Assembly (NCBI GenBank): GCA_020633195.1
Contig: JACKEC010000021.1
Span: 62,001-126,000 of the forward strand
Length of the DNA stretch: 64,000 bases
From: Sandaracinaceae bacterium
Lineage (GTDB): Bacteria; Myxococcota_A; Polyangia; Polyangiales; Sandaracinaceae
Direction of reading: 5' to 3'
Below the pieces are notes generated by a model. The model saw only the letters and a list, made by a program, of their open reading frames with translations. It was not told the origin of the DNA and ran no database searches. Position 1 is the first letter of the stretch; each line of letters opens with the position of its first letter. Shown piece after piece: positions 36,468 through 46,400 of this stretch. The translations under genes and the position numbers were made by a program.

Positions 36468-38393
36468 TCAGGGGCTGTCGTCGGACTTGCTGCGGGGCAC
36501 GAACTGGCGGAGCTGCCAGGCGAGCACGCGGCTCTTCTGCTGGGTCGCGTCGAGGTCGTCGCGGAACGGCGCGAGCGCGAGCGAGGCGATGATCGTCGTC
36601 GCGAGGAACGTCACCATGAGGACGATGAGCGCCCCCGGCCCGAACGCGAACGCGCGCGGGAGGAGCACGAGGCTGTCGCCGTCGAAGCGGAAGGAGGGCG
36701 GGATCAGCCCGATCAGCTCGAGCCCGAGCGGGAGCACCGTCCCGATCGCGCCGCACGCCACGATCCCCGCGCGCACCCTGCGGCCGTTCGAGACGAGGAA
36801 GATCATCGTGTTCGCGCAGACCGCGGTGGGCGCGCCGATGAGCGGCCCGAACAGCGCCGAGATCGACGCGAGCGCGAGCGTGCTGAGCACGAGCATCACC
36901 ATCGAGTGGGCGACCGACGATCGCTTCGCGCGCGAGAACGCGTAGCTCGTGACGGCGGCCACGCCGCTGAGCACGAGGCACGCGAGCGCCGGCCCGTCGA
37001 GCGGGACGAGGCCGAAGAGCCCGAGCCCCGCGAACACGCCGAAGCAGGCGCCGTACGCGAGGGCGCCGAGCCGGCCGCCGACGCGCACGTGCTCCCGCTG
37101 CTGCTCGTCGAGCTCGACGCGCACCTCCTCGGGGAGGACCTTGGGCGGCTCGGTGAGGAGCGCGACCAACGTCGCGAGCGCGAGGGGGTGATCGGGGCGC
37201 AGCGCCACGGCGCGGCTGACCTCGAGCAGCGCCGTCTTGCGCGCCTCCTCCGCCTCCTCGTCGGTGAGCGCCGCCTTCGCGCGCGCGACGCCCTTGCCCA
37301 GCGCCTTGTCCGAGAGACGCGCCGCGCGCCGCGCGTGCTGCTGCGCCGCCTGGTTTCGCAGCGTCGTGTCGCGATCGCCCTCGAGGTAGCGCTCGAGGCC
37401 CTCGGCGAGCGCGCGCGCCGACCCGAGCCGCTCGTCGCGACTCGGGTGCGTCGCCGCCTGACAGAGCGCGTCGAGCTCGGGCGCGATGTCGCGGCCCGGC
37501 GCGCGGCGCTGCGGGCTGCGATCCGTCGTCGCGGACAGCGTGCTCGTGATCAGCTCCACCGCGCGCTCGCCTCGGTGCAGCGGCTCGCGCGCGAGGATCT
37601 CGAACAGGACGCAGCCGAGCGCGTAGACGTCCGTGCGCGCGTCGAGCGACGCGAGGTCCCCGCGCGCCTGCTCGGTCGCCATGTACCCGGGCGTCCCGAG
37701 CAGCGTGCCGCGCGCGGTGAGGCCGCCCTCGGGCATCGACGCGTCCAGCGTCGGCGCGTCGGGCTGCGGGCTCATCGAGAGCTGCCGCGCGATGCCCCAG
37801 TCGAGCACGTACACCTCACCGAAGTCGCCGAGCATCAGGTTGGCGGGCTTCAGGTCGCGGTGGATGACCCCGCGCACGTGCGCGAAGTCGACCGCGAGGG
37901 CGATCCGCGCGAGCGCCTCGAGGAGCTTGCGGGTCGTGAAGCGCGCGCCCTCGGCCTCGGCGAGCAGCGTCGCGAGCGTGCTCCCCTGCACTCGCTGCAT
38001 GGTGAAGAACGGGCTCCCGTCGGGGAGCGCGGCGAGGTCGTAGACCGGGACGATCGACGGATGCGCGAGCCGCCCCTGCGTGCGCGCCTCGTGGAAGAAC
38101 CGAGCGCGCGCGCGCTCGTCGTCGGCGAGCAGGACCTTGGCCGCCACCTCGCGGCCGATGTGCGGGTCGCTCCAGGCGTAGACCGCGCCCATCCCGCCGC
38201 GGCCGATCTCTTCGCCGACCACGTACCGGTCGCTCGAGACGACCGAGCGGATCGCGGGATCGACGCGCGGCGACGAGGCCGGCGGCGGCGTGCCGTGCTC
38301 CGCCGCGTCGAGCGTCTCCGCGTCGGGGCTCGCGGGCGGCGGCGTGACGTCCGTCGGAGCCAGCGAGGGCGTGGGATCGTCGGGCTCCGCCAC
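36468..38393 (-). CDS. Ser/Thr protein kinase with C-terminal membrane domain
   Basis: This 641-residue kinase has an N-terminal proline-rich tail, a Hanks-type domain (about 55-330) with IGRGGMGAVYAW, the catalytic IHRDLKPANLM, DWGIARQ, and TEQAR in the P+1 region. A helical stretch and then at least five transmembrane helices follow (about 460-610), ending in a positively charged tail. It is likely an integral inner-membrane kinase whose membrane part senses a signal. DWG replaces the usual DFG triplet, a variant also seen in other bacterial kinases. Within the leftward run it sits between the secretin-N protein and the methyltransferase. Note that the fragment at the right end of the window shows the same DWG variant. 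Confidence 0.9.
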   Translation of the reverse strand: MAEPDDPTPSLAPTDVTPPPASPDAETLDAAEHGTPPPASSPRVDPAIRSVVSSDRYVVGEEIGRGGMGAVYAWSDPHIGREVAAKVLLADDERARARFFHEARTQGRLAHPSIVPVYDLAALPDGSPFFTMQRVQGSTLATLLAEAEGARFTTRKLLEALARIALAVDFAHVRGVIHRDLKPANLMLGDFGEVYVLDWGIARQLSMSPQPDAPTLDASMPEGGLTARGTLLGTPGYMATEQARGDLASLDARTDVYALGCVLFEILAREPLHRGERAVELITSTLSATTDRSPQRRAPGRDIAPELDALCQAATHPSRDERLGSARALAEGLERYLEGDRDTTLRNQAAQQHARRAARLSDKALGKGVARAKAALTDEEAEEARKTALLEVSRAVALRPDHPLALATLVALLTEPPKVLPEEVRVELDEQQREHVRVGGRLGALAYGACFGVFAGLGLFGLVPLDGPALACLVLSGVAAVTSYAFSRAKRSSVAHSMVMLVLSTLALASISALFGPLIGAPTAVCANTMIFLVSNGRRVRAGIVACGAIGTVLPLGLELIGLIPPSFRFDGDSLVLLPRAFAFGPGALIVLMVTFLATTIIASLALAPFRDDLDATQQKSRVLAWQLRQFVPRSKSDDSP

Positions 38394-38427
38394 GGGAGCC
38401 AGGATACTCCGGCCCGGGCGCGGCCTT

Positions 38428-39093
38428 CTATGGCGCGGAGGACACCGGCGTGAGCTGCGAGAGGGTCTGCGCGATCTCGTCGGCGTCCGCGTGCTGCAGG
38501 CGCTCGACGTAGATGGCGGAGTCGGCGCGCGCGGGGAGGCTGTGCTGGAGGATCAGGCGCATGCGCTCGATGTTCTGCACGGTGTCGTTCACCAGCAGCA
38601 TGCGGGTCGGCGCGTACGCGGTGATCGTGCCGCCGGGCGAGCTGAAGTTGCGCAGGAGGGCCGCCACGTCCTCGACCGAGCCCGACTCGAGCTGGAAGAT
38701 CCGCAGGATCGGGGCGCCCGCCGCGGAGGTCGCCTGACCGTCGGGGACCACGGGGGTGTCGCGGCCCTCGATGCCCTCGACCTCGACGATCCTGTAGTAC
38801 GGCCCCGTCTGCACCGCGGTCAGGCCGTTCTGCGCGAGGACCGCGAGGAAGCCGTCCCACAGCTCGTCGAGCGTGACCGGGCGCTGGGAGATGATCGAGA
38901 CCCGCAAGTTGCGTTGCGGGCCCGTGAGGAGGAAGCGCCGGCCCGTGTTGTGCGCGACGAAGCGCACCAGCTGGGGGAGCGTGGCGTCCTCGAAAGCGAC
39001 GTCGACGCGGCGGTCACGGCGCCCTTGAGCGGACGCGGGCAGGGCGGTCGAGAGGAGGGCGAAGACGACGAGCGGGATCCAACGGCGAGACAC
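38428..39093 (-). CDS. Stand-alone secretin N-domain (GspD-N/STN-like) protein
   Basis: The 221-residue product starts with a signal peptide (RRWIPLVVFALLSTALPASAQ) and contains two domains of the type that form the periplasmic N0/N1 part of GspD secretins. The first (RVDVAFEDATLPQLVRFVAHNTGRRFLL and following) fits N0/STN. The second (LRIFQLESGSVEDVAALLRN and ITAYAPTRMLLVND) fits N1. It then stops: the C-terminal pore domain of a secretin is absent. The GTG start at 39093 gives the signal. It lies in the leftward run after the giant lipoproteins with a 123-base gap, which makes it a probable periplasmic partner of them. The alternative is a decayed secretin fragment, but the codon use looks normal. 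Confidence 0.78.
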   Translation of the reverse strand: MSRRWIPLVVFALLSTALPASAQGRRDRRVDVAFEDATLPQLVRFVAHNTGRRFLLTGPQRNLRVSIISQRPVTLDELWDGFLAVLAQNGLTAVQTGPYYRIVEVEGIEGRDTPVVPDGQATSAAGAPILRIFQLESGSVEDVAALLRNFSSPGGTITAYAPTRMLLVNDTVQNIERMRLILQHSLPARADSAIYVERLQHADADEIAQTLSQLTPVSSAP

Positions 39094-39216
39094 GCTCCCG
39101 AAGCTCCGCAATGCGCGTGCCGGCCGCCGCGGTGGGGCGAGCGGCGCCGCGACCGTGTCCGGTTTGCGACAGGATGTCAGCGCGACCCACGTCGACGGAC
39201 AACCTGTCGCCACCGA

Positions 39217-42200
39217 TCAGCGCTCGCGGGTGGGGATCTCGACCTCGGCCAAGCCGCCCTCGTCGGTGAGGCGGTAGCGCCGCTTCAGGGTCTCGCGCGG
39301 CAGCGTCAGCGGGACGCGCTCGATGTGCTCCTCGGGGGTCCCGAGGCCGCTGACGATCGTGAGCTCCGCCTCGAGGTCGCGGATCTCGTCCGACTCGTGC
39401 CGGCGCACCTCGAAGAGGTACTCGCCCTCCTCGCGCTCGCGGACGCGCGCGGCGTAGATGCCGTGGTCGATGCCGCCGAGATCGACGGGCTCCCACTCGA
39501 TGTCCTCGGCCGTGCTCGGGTAGCGCACGACCAGCTCGGGGTGGTCGTCGGGGTGGCGCCAGGTCAGCGCGACGAACAGCGCCGGCGGCTCGCGGAGCGC
39601 GCCCGACTGCCGCTCGCGCCGACGGATCGCGGTGCGCATGTCGTCGGTCTCCGCGGCGAGCTTGAGGCGCGCGAGGCGGACCGCCGTCCACAGCCGCGCG
39701 AAGCCCGCGGCGCCCTCGTCGACGCCGGGGTCGGTGCTCTCGCTCAGCCGCTGCTCGAGGCGCAGCGCCTCGTCGATGCGGCCCGCGTCGGCGGCCGCGC
39801 GCGACAGGAGCAGGAGCACGCCGCCGTCGCCCGGGCGCAGCCGCGCGAGGGTGCGGTACTCGCGGTAGGCGTCGTCGGCCCAGCCGTGCGCGCGGTAGAG
39901 ATCGCCGAGGCGACGGCGCGCCCACGGATCGAGCGGCGTGCGCTCGACCAGCTCGCTGAACACGCGGCGGGCCTCCGCCTCGTCGCCCTGCCGCAGCCAG
40001 AACTCGCCCACCCGCGTCCGCACCCGCGCGTCCGCGAGCGGGTCGGCCCGCAGCTCGCGCGCGAGGCGGCGCGCCTCGGGGAGGTTCTCGGTCTGCTCGA
40101 GCAAGCTGAGCAGGCGCAGGCGCAGGTCCATCTCCTCGGGCACGACCTCGAGCCAGCGGCGCACGAGCGCGAGCCGGAACGCGGCGTCGTCGTTGCTCTT
40201 CCACAGCCGCGAGAAGAGCGACCAGTCGACGGGCACGTCGAGGCCGAGGCCCCCGCGCACCGCCATCACGTCGTCGGGGCTGCGGACGCGGCGCAGGATG
40301 ATGCGCCGCAGGTAGTCGGAGATCGACGCGTTGCCGGCGAAGGCGCGGTACACCGCGACCTGCGCGCGGACGCCGCCGGAGTGGTCGAGCATCATGTGGA
40401 GCAGCGTCCGGCGCGCGCGCCAGTTGCCGAGCTCGCACTGGCCGTTGGCCTCCCGCCACACGCTGAGCGCGCCGCCGACGCCGGAGTTGGACGCGAGCCG
40501 CTCGCGCCACAGGCCGCGGCGCACGTCGAGGCTCTGCTGCGACGCGTCGCTGCACTGGCGCCGGCTGCCGAACTCGCGCTCGGGCATCTGGAAGCTGAGC
40601 GTGTGCGAGACCGTGACCGTCCCGCTGCCCCCCGTGGTCGGGAAGCGCAGGCCGCGGATCTCCGTCTCGACGCAGCGCCGCAGGTCGTCGTCGCCGAGGG
40701 TCTCGCGGACCATGCGGACCGCGCGCGGCGTGCCGTCGCCGCCGACCTCGACCTCGATCTGCATCTCGCCGGCGAGGTCCGGGCGCACGATCGAGCGGCG
40801 CTCGTAGCAGCCGCGGGGGCCGCGCTCACCGGTCGACAGCGCGCGCTGCACCGACGCCCGCGCGAGGCCGCCGTCGGCGCCGTAGCCGCTGTCCGCCGCG
40901 CCCCGGCCCCGGCCGGTGGGCGCCACGGGCGGGTCCTCGTCCTGCACGCGCGACACCCACGTGACCTCGGGCGAGACCGCCGCCTCGGGCGTCTCGCGCC
41001 GGAGCCGGCGGCGCCAGCCCGTCGCGTCGCTCGTCAGCTCCGCCGCGGCCACGCCGGTCTCGCCGCCGCCGAGGCCCCACGCGAACGCGAGCGGGTCGTG
41101 ATCGAAGCCCGTCACCGGCGCGACGGTGCCGCCGATCACGCCGCCGACCACGAGCGAGGTCCACGGCGACACGAGCCCGAACCGCAGGCCGAGGTCGACC
41201 ATCGCCTCGCGGCCCGCGTCCTCGTCGATGAGCTCGGCGAGCCGGTTCTGACCCCAGCGCCGCCGCACGTCGCCGTCGTCGTCGACGATGCCCTGCTGCA
41301 CGGTGAGCTGACGGTCGAAGGCCTCGCCGTCGAAGCTGCCGCGGATGGTGACCTGGCGCGGCATCTCGCCGACGAGGCGGCCCACGAGGCGCAGGTGCGC
41401 GCCGTTCTGCACCAGGATCGGCGGGCGCGGGTAGACGCGCTCGACGTTCTCGCCCAGATCGACCTCGACGCCCCGCAAGGTGGGTTGCGCGGCCTCGGCG
41501 AGCACGCGCATCACGACGCGGGCCGCCTCGGTGCGCTCGTGCACGCCGTGGCCGTTGCCGTCGAAGAGGCGGCGCAAGAGGCCGAGGTTCGCGCCGTCGC
41601 CGATCGCGAGGCCGAAGTAGCGCGGCGGCGCGTCGAGGGTCGCGAGCGTGGCGCGCAGGGCGGTGGCGTCGAGCGCCCCCGTCGTGGGGAGGCCGTCGCC
41701 GAGATAGAGGACCGCCGCGCGCGGGCGCCCGGCGACGAGCTGGCCGGCCTCGCGGAGGCTCTGCCCGAGATCGGTCGCGCCGCCGAGGTGGACGCGCGCG
41801 ATGGACTCGAGGAGCGCCTCGCGGTTCTCCTCCGTCGCCTCGACCAGGCCCTCGGGCGCGTCCGGCGGCACGTGCGCGGTGACGTCCGCGAGGCGGATCG
41901 CGACCCGGTCGGTCGGGGTGACCTGCCGCAGGACCGCCTCGACCACGGCCCGCGCGATCTCGAGATCCTCCGGGTCGGTCTCGCCGGAGACGTCGAGCAG
42001 CATCACGAGCTCGAGCGGCGGCGGCGTCGCGTCGTCGTCCTCCTCGACGATCGACTCGGTCGGGATGTCGAAGAGCACGTAGCTCTCCTGGCCCTCGGCC
42101 GCGGGCCCGCCGCCTTGCTGCGCGGGCGCGTTCACGACGTAGCTGTTGACCACGTCGGTGGGCTGCTCCTCGGGGTCGTAGAGGTCGAGGTAGAAGTCCG

Positions 42201-43440
42201 CGCGCGGCCGGAAGTCGCTGCGGCGCAGGACCACGCGGCCGTCCTCGACGGTGGCGCCCATGCCGGCGCGCATCGCCGCGACGGTCGTCGCCGACGTGTC
42301 GACCTGGAGGATGAACTCGCCGAGCAGCGGCGGCTCGCCGTCGACCCGCATCGGGTACTCGTAGGTGCGGCGCTCGTCGCGGCGATCGAGCCACTCGGTG
42401 TAGGTCAGGCGGACGCGGACGGTCGCGCCGGGCGCGATCGGGTGGACCCGCGCGCGCAGGCGATCGGGCCCGTCGTAGGTGAGCTTGGCGCCCTGCGTGC
42501 CGTAGCCCATCCAGCTCAGCTCGTAGCCCTGGCCGACGGCCATCGCGTTGACGAGCGCCTCCTGGAACCCGCCGCCCTGGTCGAGCGCGAAGCTCTGCAC
42601 GATCGCGCCGCGCGGGAGCCGGATCGCCCACTCGCCCTCGAGGACGTCGCTGCGCGCGTTGAAGAACGTCTGCACGACCTCGGTGTGGGCGAGGTCGCCG
42701 CGAACGCGGACGTTGACCTCGTGAGCGCGGATCGGCAGGGGCGTGCGCGCGTGGCCCTGCTCGTCGAGGCGACGGCCGGCGAGGACGCCGAGGTAGGTCG
42801 CCTCCTGGAAGCGATTGCGACCCGGATCGGCGAGGCCGCCGGTCCAGTCGTCCCAAAGGTCGGCGGGCTCGACGTGCGGCTCCGTGGAGCCAGCGAGCAC
42901 GACGCGCTCGCCCTGCGCGAGCCGATCGCTGCCCCCGGCGGACACGTAGGTGATCTCGCCCGAGCCGCAGTACACCTCGGCGCCGTCCGCGCCGAGCTCG
43001 ACCGCGAACGTGGCGTTCGAGGCGCGCACGGAGCCGCGGTCGGGCACCTCGATCGTGGTCTCCTCGGCGTTCGAGGCGTCGACCCAGATGCGCCCGGCCG
43101 TCAGCGTGACGCGCGCGAGCGCGACGGCCGCGTTGGCGCTGTCGGCCTCGGCGCCGCCGAAGGTCGCGTGGGTGTCGCGGTCGAAGAGGATCCACGCGCC
43201 CGAGTCGAGGCGGACCACGCCGCGACCGTCGGCCGCGGTGACCGCCTCGGCGCCCCGCTCGATCCGCGCCTCGCCCACGACCCGCTCGGTGTGGTCGTCG
43301 CGCTCGAGGGTGAAGCCGCCGCGGATCACCGTCGCGGTGGCGACGGTCGGGGCCGGATCGATGTCCTCCTCGCAGGCCCCGAGGAGCCCGCAGGCGAGGA
43401 CGACCACCGGGAGCACCCGGCGCTGCACGTTCATCGACAC
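39217..43440 (-). CDS. Giant FecR-VIT-VWA-AgmX-TPR lipoprotein, paralogue A
   Basis: The product (1,407 residues from this GTG) is an exported lipoprotein with lipobox GLLGAC near residue 22. In order it shows a FecR-like beta domain (about 33-167), a VIT domain (about 217-366), a VWA domain (about 475-650), and an AgmX/PglI-type TonB-like domain (about 860-937, RGCYERR ... DDDLRRCVETEI). TPR-type repeats follow (about 1130-1220), then a C-terminal domain. The MIDAS start reads DVSGE where DxSxS is usual, so metal binding may be altered; the T (GGATDLG) and D (GDGLPTTG) sites remain. GTG 43440 has GGAGGA six bases upstream; GTG 43446 overlaps the upstream stop. It is a tandem paralogue of the preceding gene. 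A surface-adhesion, sensing or assembly role is inferred. Confidence 0.88.
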   Translation of the reverse strand: MSMNVQRRVLPVVVLACGLLGACEEDIDPAPTVATATVIRGGFTLERDDHTERVVGEARIERGAEAVTAADGRGVVRLDSGAWILFDRDTHATFGGAEADSANAAVALARVTLTAGRIWVDASNAEETTIEVPDRGSVRASNATFAVELGADGAEVYCGSGEITYVSAGGSDRLAQGERVVLAGSTEPHVEPADLWDDWTGGLADPGRNRFQEATYLGVLAGRRLDEQGHARTPLPIRAHEVNVRVRGDLAHTEVVQTFFNARSDVLEGEWAIRLPRGAIVQSFALDQGGGFQEALVNAMAVGQGYELSWMGYGTQGAKLTYDGPDRLRARVHPIAPGATVRVRLTYTEWLDRRDERRTYEYPMRVDGEPPLLGEFILQVDTSATTVAAMRAGMGATVEDGRVVLRRSDFRPRADFYLDLYDPEEQPTDVVNSYVVNAPAQQGGGPAAEGQESYVLFDIPTESIVEEDDDATPPPLELVMLLDVSGETDPEDLEIARAVVEAVLRQVTPTDRVAIRLADVTAHVPPDAPEGLVEATEENREALLESIARVHLGGATDLGQSLREAGQLVAGRPRAAVLYLGDGLPTTGALDATALRATLATLDAPPRYFGLAIGDGANLGLLRRLFDGNGHGVHERTEAARVVMRVLAEAAQPTLRGVEVDLGENVERVYPRPPILVQNGAHLRLVGRLVGEMPRQVTIRGSFDGEAFDRQLTVQQGIVDDDGDVRRRWGQNRLAELIDEDAGREAMVDLGLRFGLVSPWTSLVVGGVIGGTVAPVTGFDHDPLAFAWGLGGGETGVAAAELTSDATGWRRRLRRETPEAAVSPEVTWVSRVQDEDPPVAPTGRGRGAADSGYGADGGLARASVQRALSTGERGPRGCYERRSIVRPDLAGEMQIEVEVGGDGTPRAVRMVRETLGDDDLRRCVETEIRGLRFPTTGGSGTVTVSHTLSFQMPEREFGSRRQCSDASQQSLDVRRGLWRERLASNSGVGGALSVWREANGQCELGNWRARRTLLHMMLDHSGGVRAQVAVYRAFAGNASISDYLRRIILRRVRSPDDVMAVRGGLGLDVPVDWSLFSRLWKSNDDAAFRLALVRRWLEVVPEEMDLRLRLLSLLEQTENLPEARRLARELRADPLADARVRTRVGEFWLRQGDEAEARRVFSELVERTPLDPWARRRLGDLYRAHGWADDAYREYRTLARLRPGDGGVLLLLSRAAADAGRIDEALRLEQRLSESTDPGVDEGAAGFARLWTAVRLARLKLAAETDDMRTAIRRRERQSGALREPPALFVALTWRHPDDHPELVVRYPSTAEDIEWEPVDLGGIDHGIYAARVREREEGEYLFEVRRHESDEIRDLEAELTIVSGLGTPEEHIERVPLTLPRETLKRRYRLTDEGGLAEVEIPTRER

Positions 43441-43442
43441 GA

Positions 43443-46400
43443 TCACTCCTCCACCTGGGCGAGCGTCCGCCCCGTGACGGTCCACGCGTAGGTCGAATGC
43501 CCACGGTCGAACGTCAGGTCCACGAGCTCGATCTGCTCGTCGTCTTCACCCTCGTTCCATACCAAGACGAGCTGGGCGCGGACCTCCGTGAGGTCGTCCT
43601 GCTCGGTCTGTCGGCGAACCTCGAACCGATACGGCTCGCCCTCCTGCTCCTCGAGGTGGAACGCCTCGAGGCCGTACTCCGGAGAGATGTCGTAGGGGCG
43701 CGTCGGGCTCAGCCCGGGCAGCCCCACCCAGAGGCCGAGCTGCGCGTCCGGGTGCGACCACACCAGGGTGACCCGCAGCGCGCCGGCCTCGCGCAGGACG
43801 CCGCTGCGCCGGAGGCGCTGGTCGAGCTGCTCGAGGCGCTCGCTGTCGTTCGCGTCGCGCGCCGCCTTGCGAAGCCGCGCGAAGCGCACCGACGACCAGA
43901 GCAGCGCGGTGCGCGCGACGCCCTGCGACGCGCCGGGCTCGGAGGTCTGCGTGAGGGTGCGCTCGAGGCGCAGGGCCTCGTCCACGCGCCCCGCGCCGGC
44001 GGCGGCCTGCGCGAGGAGGAGCAGCACCGACGTGTCGTCGGGCCGGATCTCGCGCAGCGTCTGGTACTGCCGATACGCGTCCTCGTACCAGCCGTGCGCG
44101 CGGTAGAGGTCGCCGAGGCGGCGCCGCGCGAGCTCGTCGAGCGGGGCGAACTCCACGATCTCGCTGAAGACGCGGCGCGCCTCGTCCTCTTCGCCGAGCC
44201 GCAGGAACATCTCCCCGATCGCCGTCCGCACGCCCGGGTCGGCTAGCGGATCGGCGCGCATCGTGTGGGCGAGGCGCTTGGCCTCGGCGGTGTGCTGCGT
44301 CCGCTCGAGGAGGCGCAGGAGCCGCAGCTTCAGCTCCCAGCTCCAGGGGAACTGCATGCTCAGCCGGCGCATCGCGCGGACCTTCGCGGCGTCGGTCGAC
44401 GCGCGCTCCATGATCTGCTCGACGAGCTCCCAGTCGACCTCCTGGCCGAGGCCGAACGCCCCGCGGACGACCCGCAGATCCTCGGGCGTGCGCACCCGCT
44501 GCAGGATGCGGCCGCGGACGAAGATCCGCGCCGCGCCCTCGCTCAGCGACGAGTAGACCTGCGTCATGCTCTCGATGGTCCCGGCGCGGCCGAGGATCAG
44601 CGTCAAGAAGGCGCGGCGGTCCCGCCACGTCTCCGCCTCGCAGTTGCGGATCGCCTCGCGGTAGAGGCGGACCCAGCCCGAGGTCGACGGCTCCGCCCCG
44701 AGGCGCTCGCTCCACAGCCCCTGCCGGTCCGCGAGGGTCAGGTACGACGCGTCGCTGCAGTTGCGGTGATGGTGCGCGAGCGGATCCGTGTCGTGGACGA
44801 TGGTCGTCGTCACGACGGTCGTCGTCGTCGTCGTGCGCTCCGCGACCGGCTCGCTCGGCGGCGAGCCGTCGTCCGACGAGCTGAGAACGAAAGGATAGTT
44901 GACACCGACGACCCCGCCGTTGGAGGGCGCGGGGAAGGTCCAGCGCCGCACCGCGGTCGCGATGCAATCCTCGACGCGCTGGTTGCCGAGGGTCGAGTTG
45001 CTCACGGACGCCGACTGCACCGTCCCCGTCGGTGAGATGACGAACGACACCTGGACGCGACCCTCGAGCTCGGGGCGCGCGTTGAGCTCCTGCTCGTAAC
45101 AGAAGCGCACCTCGTTGATGTGGCGGCGGATCACCCGGCGGATGACCTCACTCGACAGGCTGCCTCGCACGTCGGCGTTGCCCGTCCGGATCGTCGGGAC
45201 CCGCGCCATGCGCCCCCGGAGCCCGCCCGCGCCGCGACCGTAGCCGGAGCCGGTGCCCCCGCCGCCGCCGTGGCCGATCGTGCCGATGTTGCCGAGGCCG
45301 ATGGTCCCCTCCCCCGTGCCGCCGCCGCCGCGACCCGTGCCGCGCAGCCCGAGGCCGCCGAAGCCGTAGTTGGCCCCGGCGCTGTCCGCGTCGTCCTCGC
45401 CGTCGCCGAGCTGATCGCCCATCAGGGCGCCCAGCGCGGAGGCCGGATCGGCCGAAGGAGTCGGCGCCGCCTCGGCGGCCGGCTCGTCGGCGGCGTAAGG
45501 CGAGGTCGGCGAGTTCCACGAGCCCTGCATGGCCCGGAGCGTCCCGATCGCGCCCGCGTTCTGGGCCTCCTCGCGGGCCTGCTCACGCGCCATCTGCGGG
45601 TTCGCGTTGTCCGACGGCCCCTCGATGCCGAAGCGGTTGTTGGTCTTCGTCGAGTGCCGGGCGCCCATCCCGCCCTCGTCGCTGGACGACTCGGACTCGT
45701 CGAGCCACTCGGGCGTCTCCTCCTCGACGGTCCCGGCGGGGTACGCGTCGTCCTGGTCGCGGCAGCCCGCGATCGCGAGCGGGCCGAGCGCGAGCGTGAA
45801 GATCGCGGCGCCGACGTCCTCACCCGTCGAGCGATGGTGCCCCACCCGGAGCAGGGGCTGATCGAGCAGCTGGAGCGCCTGCGGCCCCATCTGCGACAGC
45901 TCGCGGCGGCTGGGCACGTAGTAGCTCGTGAACGGGGTGATCAGCCCGTAGCGCGTCCCGAGCTCGACCACGTCCTCGCGCCCCGCTCCGGAGAGCAGGA
46001 GCTGTCGCAGCCGCTCGTTGGCCCAGCGGAGTCGCAGGTCGGTGGACTCCGACGTGGTCTGCACGTCGAGGGGGATGACCTCGTCGAACGGGGTTCCGTC
46101 CACGGTCCCGGTGACCCGCACCGAGGCGGGGACCTCCTCGCGGACGCGACCGACGACCGCGAAGACCTCGCCGAGCACCGCGTCCATCGGGCGCCGCGGG
46201 AAGACGTTGTCGATCCCCGTGCCGAGGTCGACCTCGACCCCGTGGGCGATCGGGCGGCCCGCGTGGGCGAGCACCTGCAGCGCGGCGTCGGCGGCCTCGG
46301 CGCGCTCCTCGACCCGGAGCGCGAGGCCGCCCCCGCGGGTCAGGGTCTCGAGCAGCTCGAGGTTCGAGTCGCTCCCGACCGCGACGGCGTAGAGCCGGAT

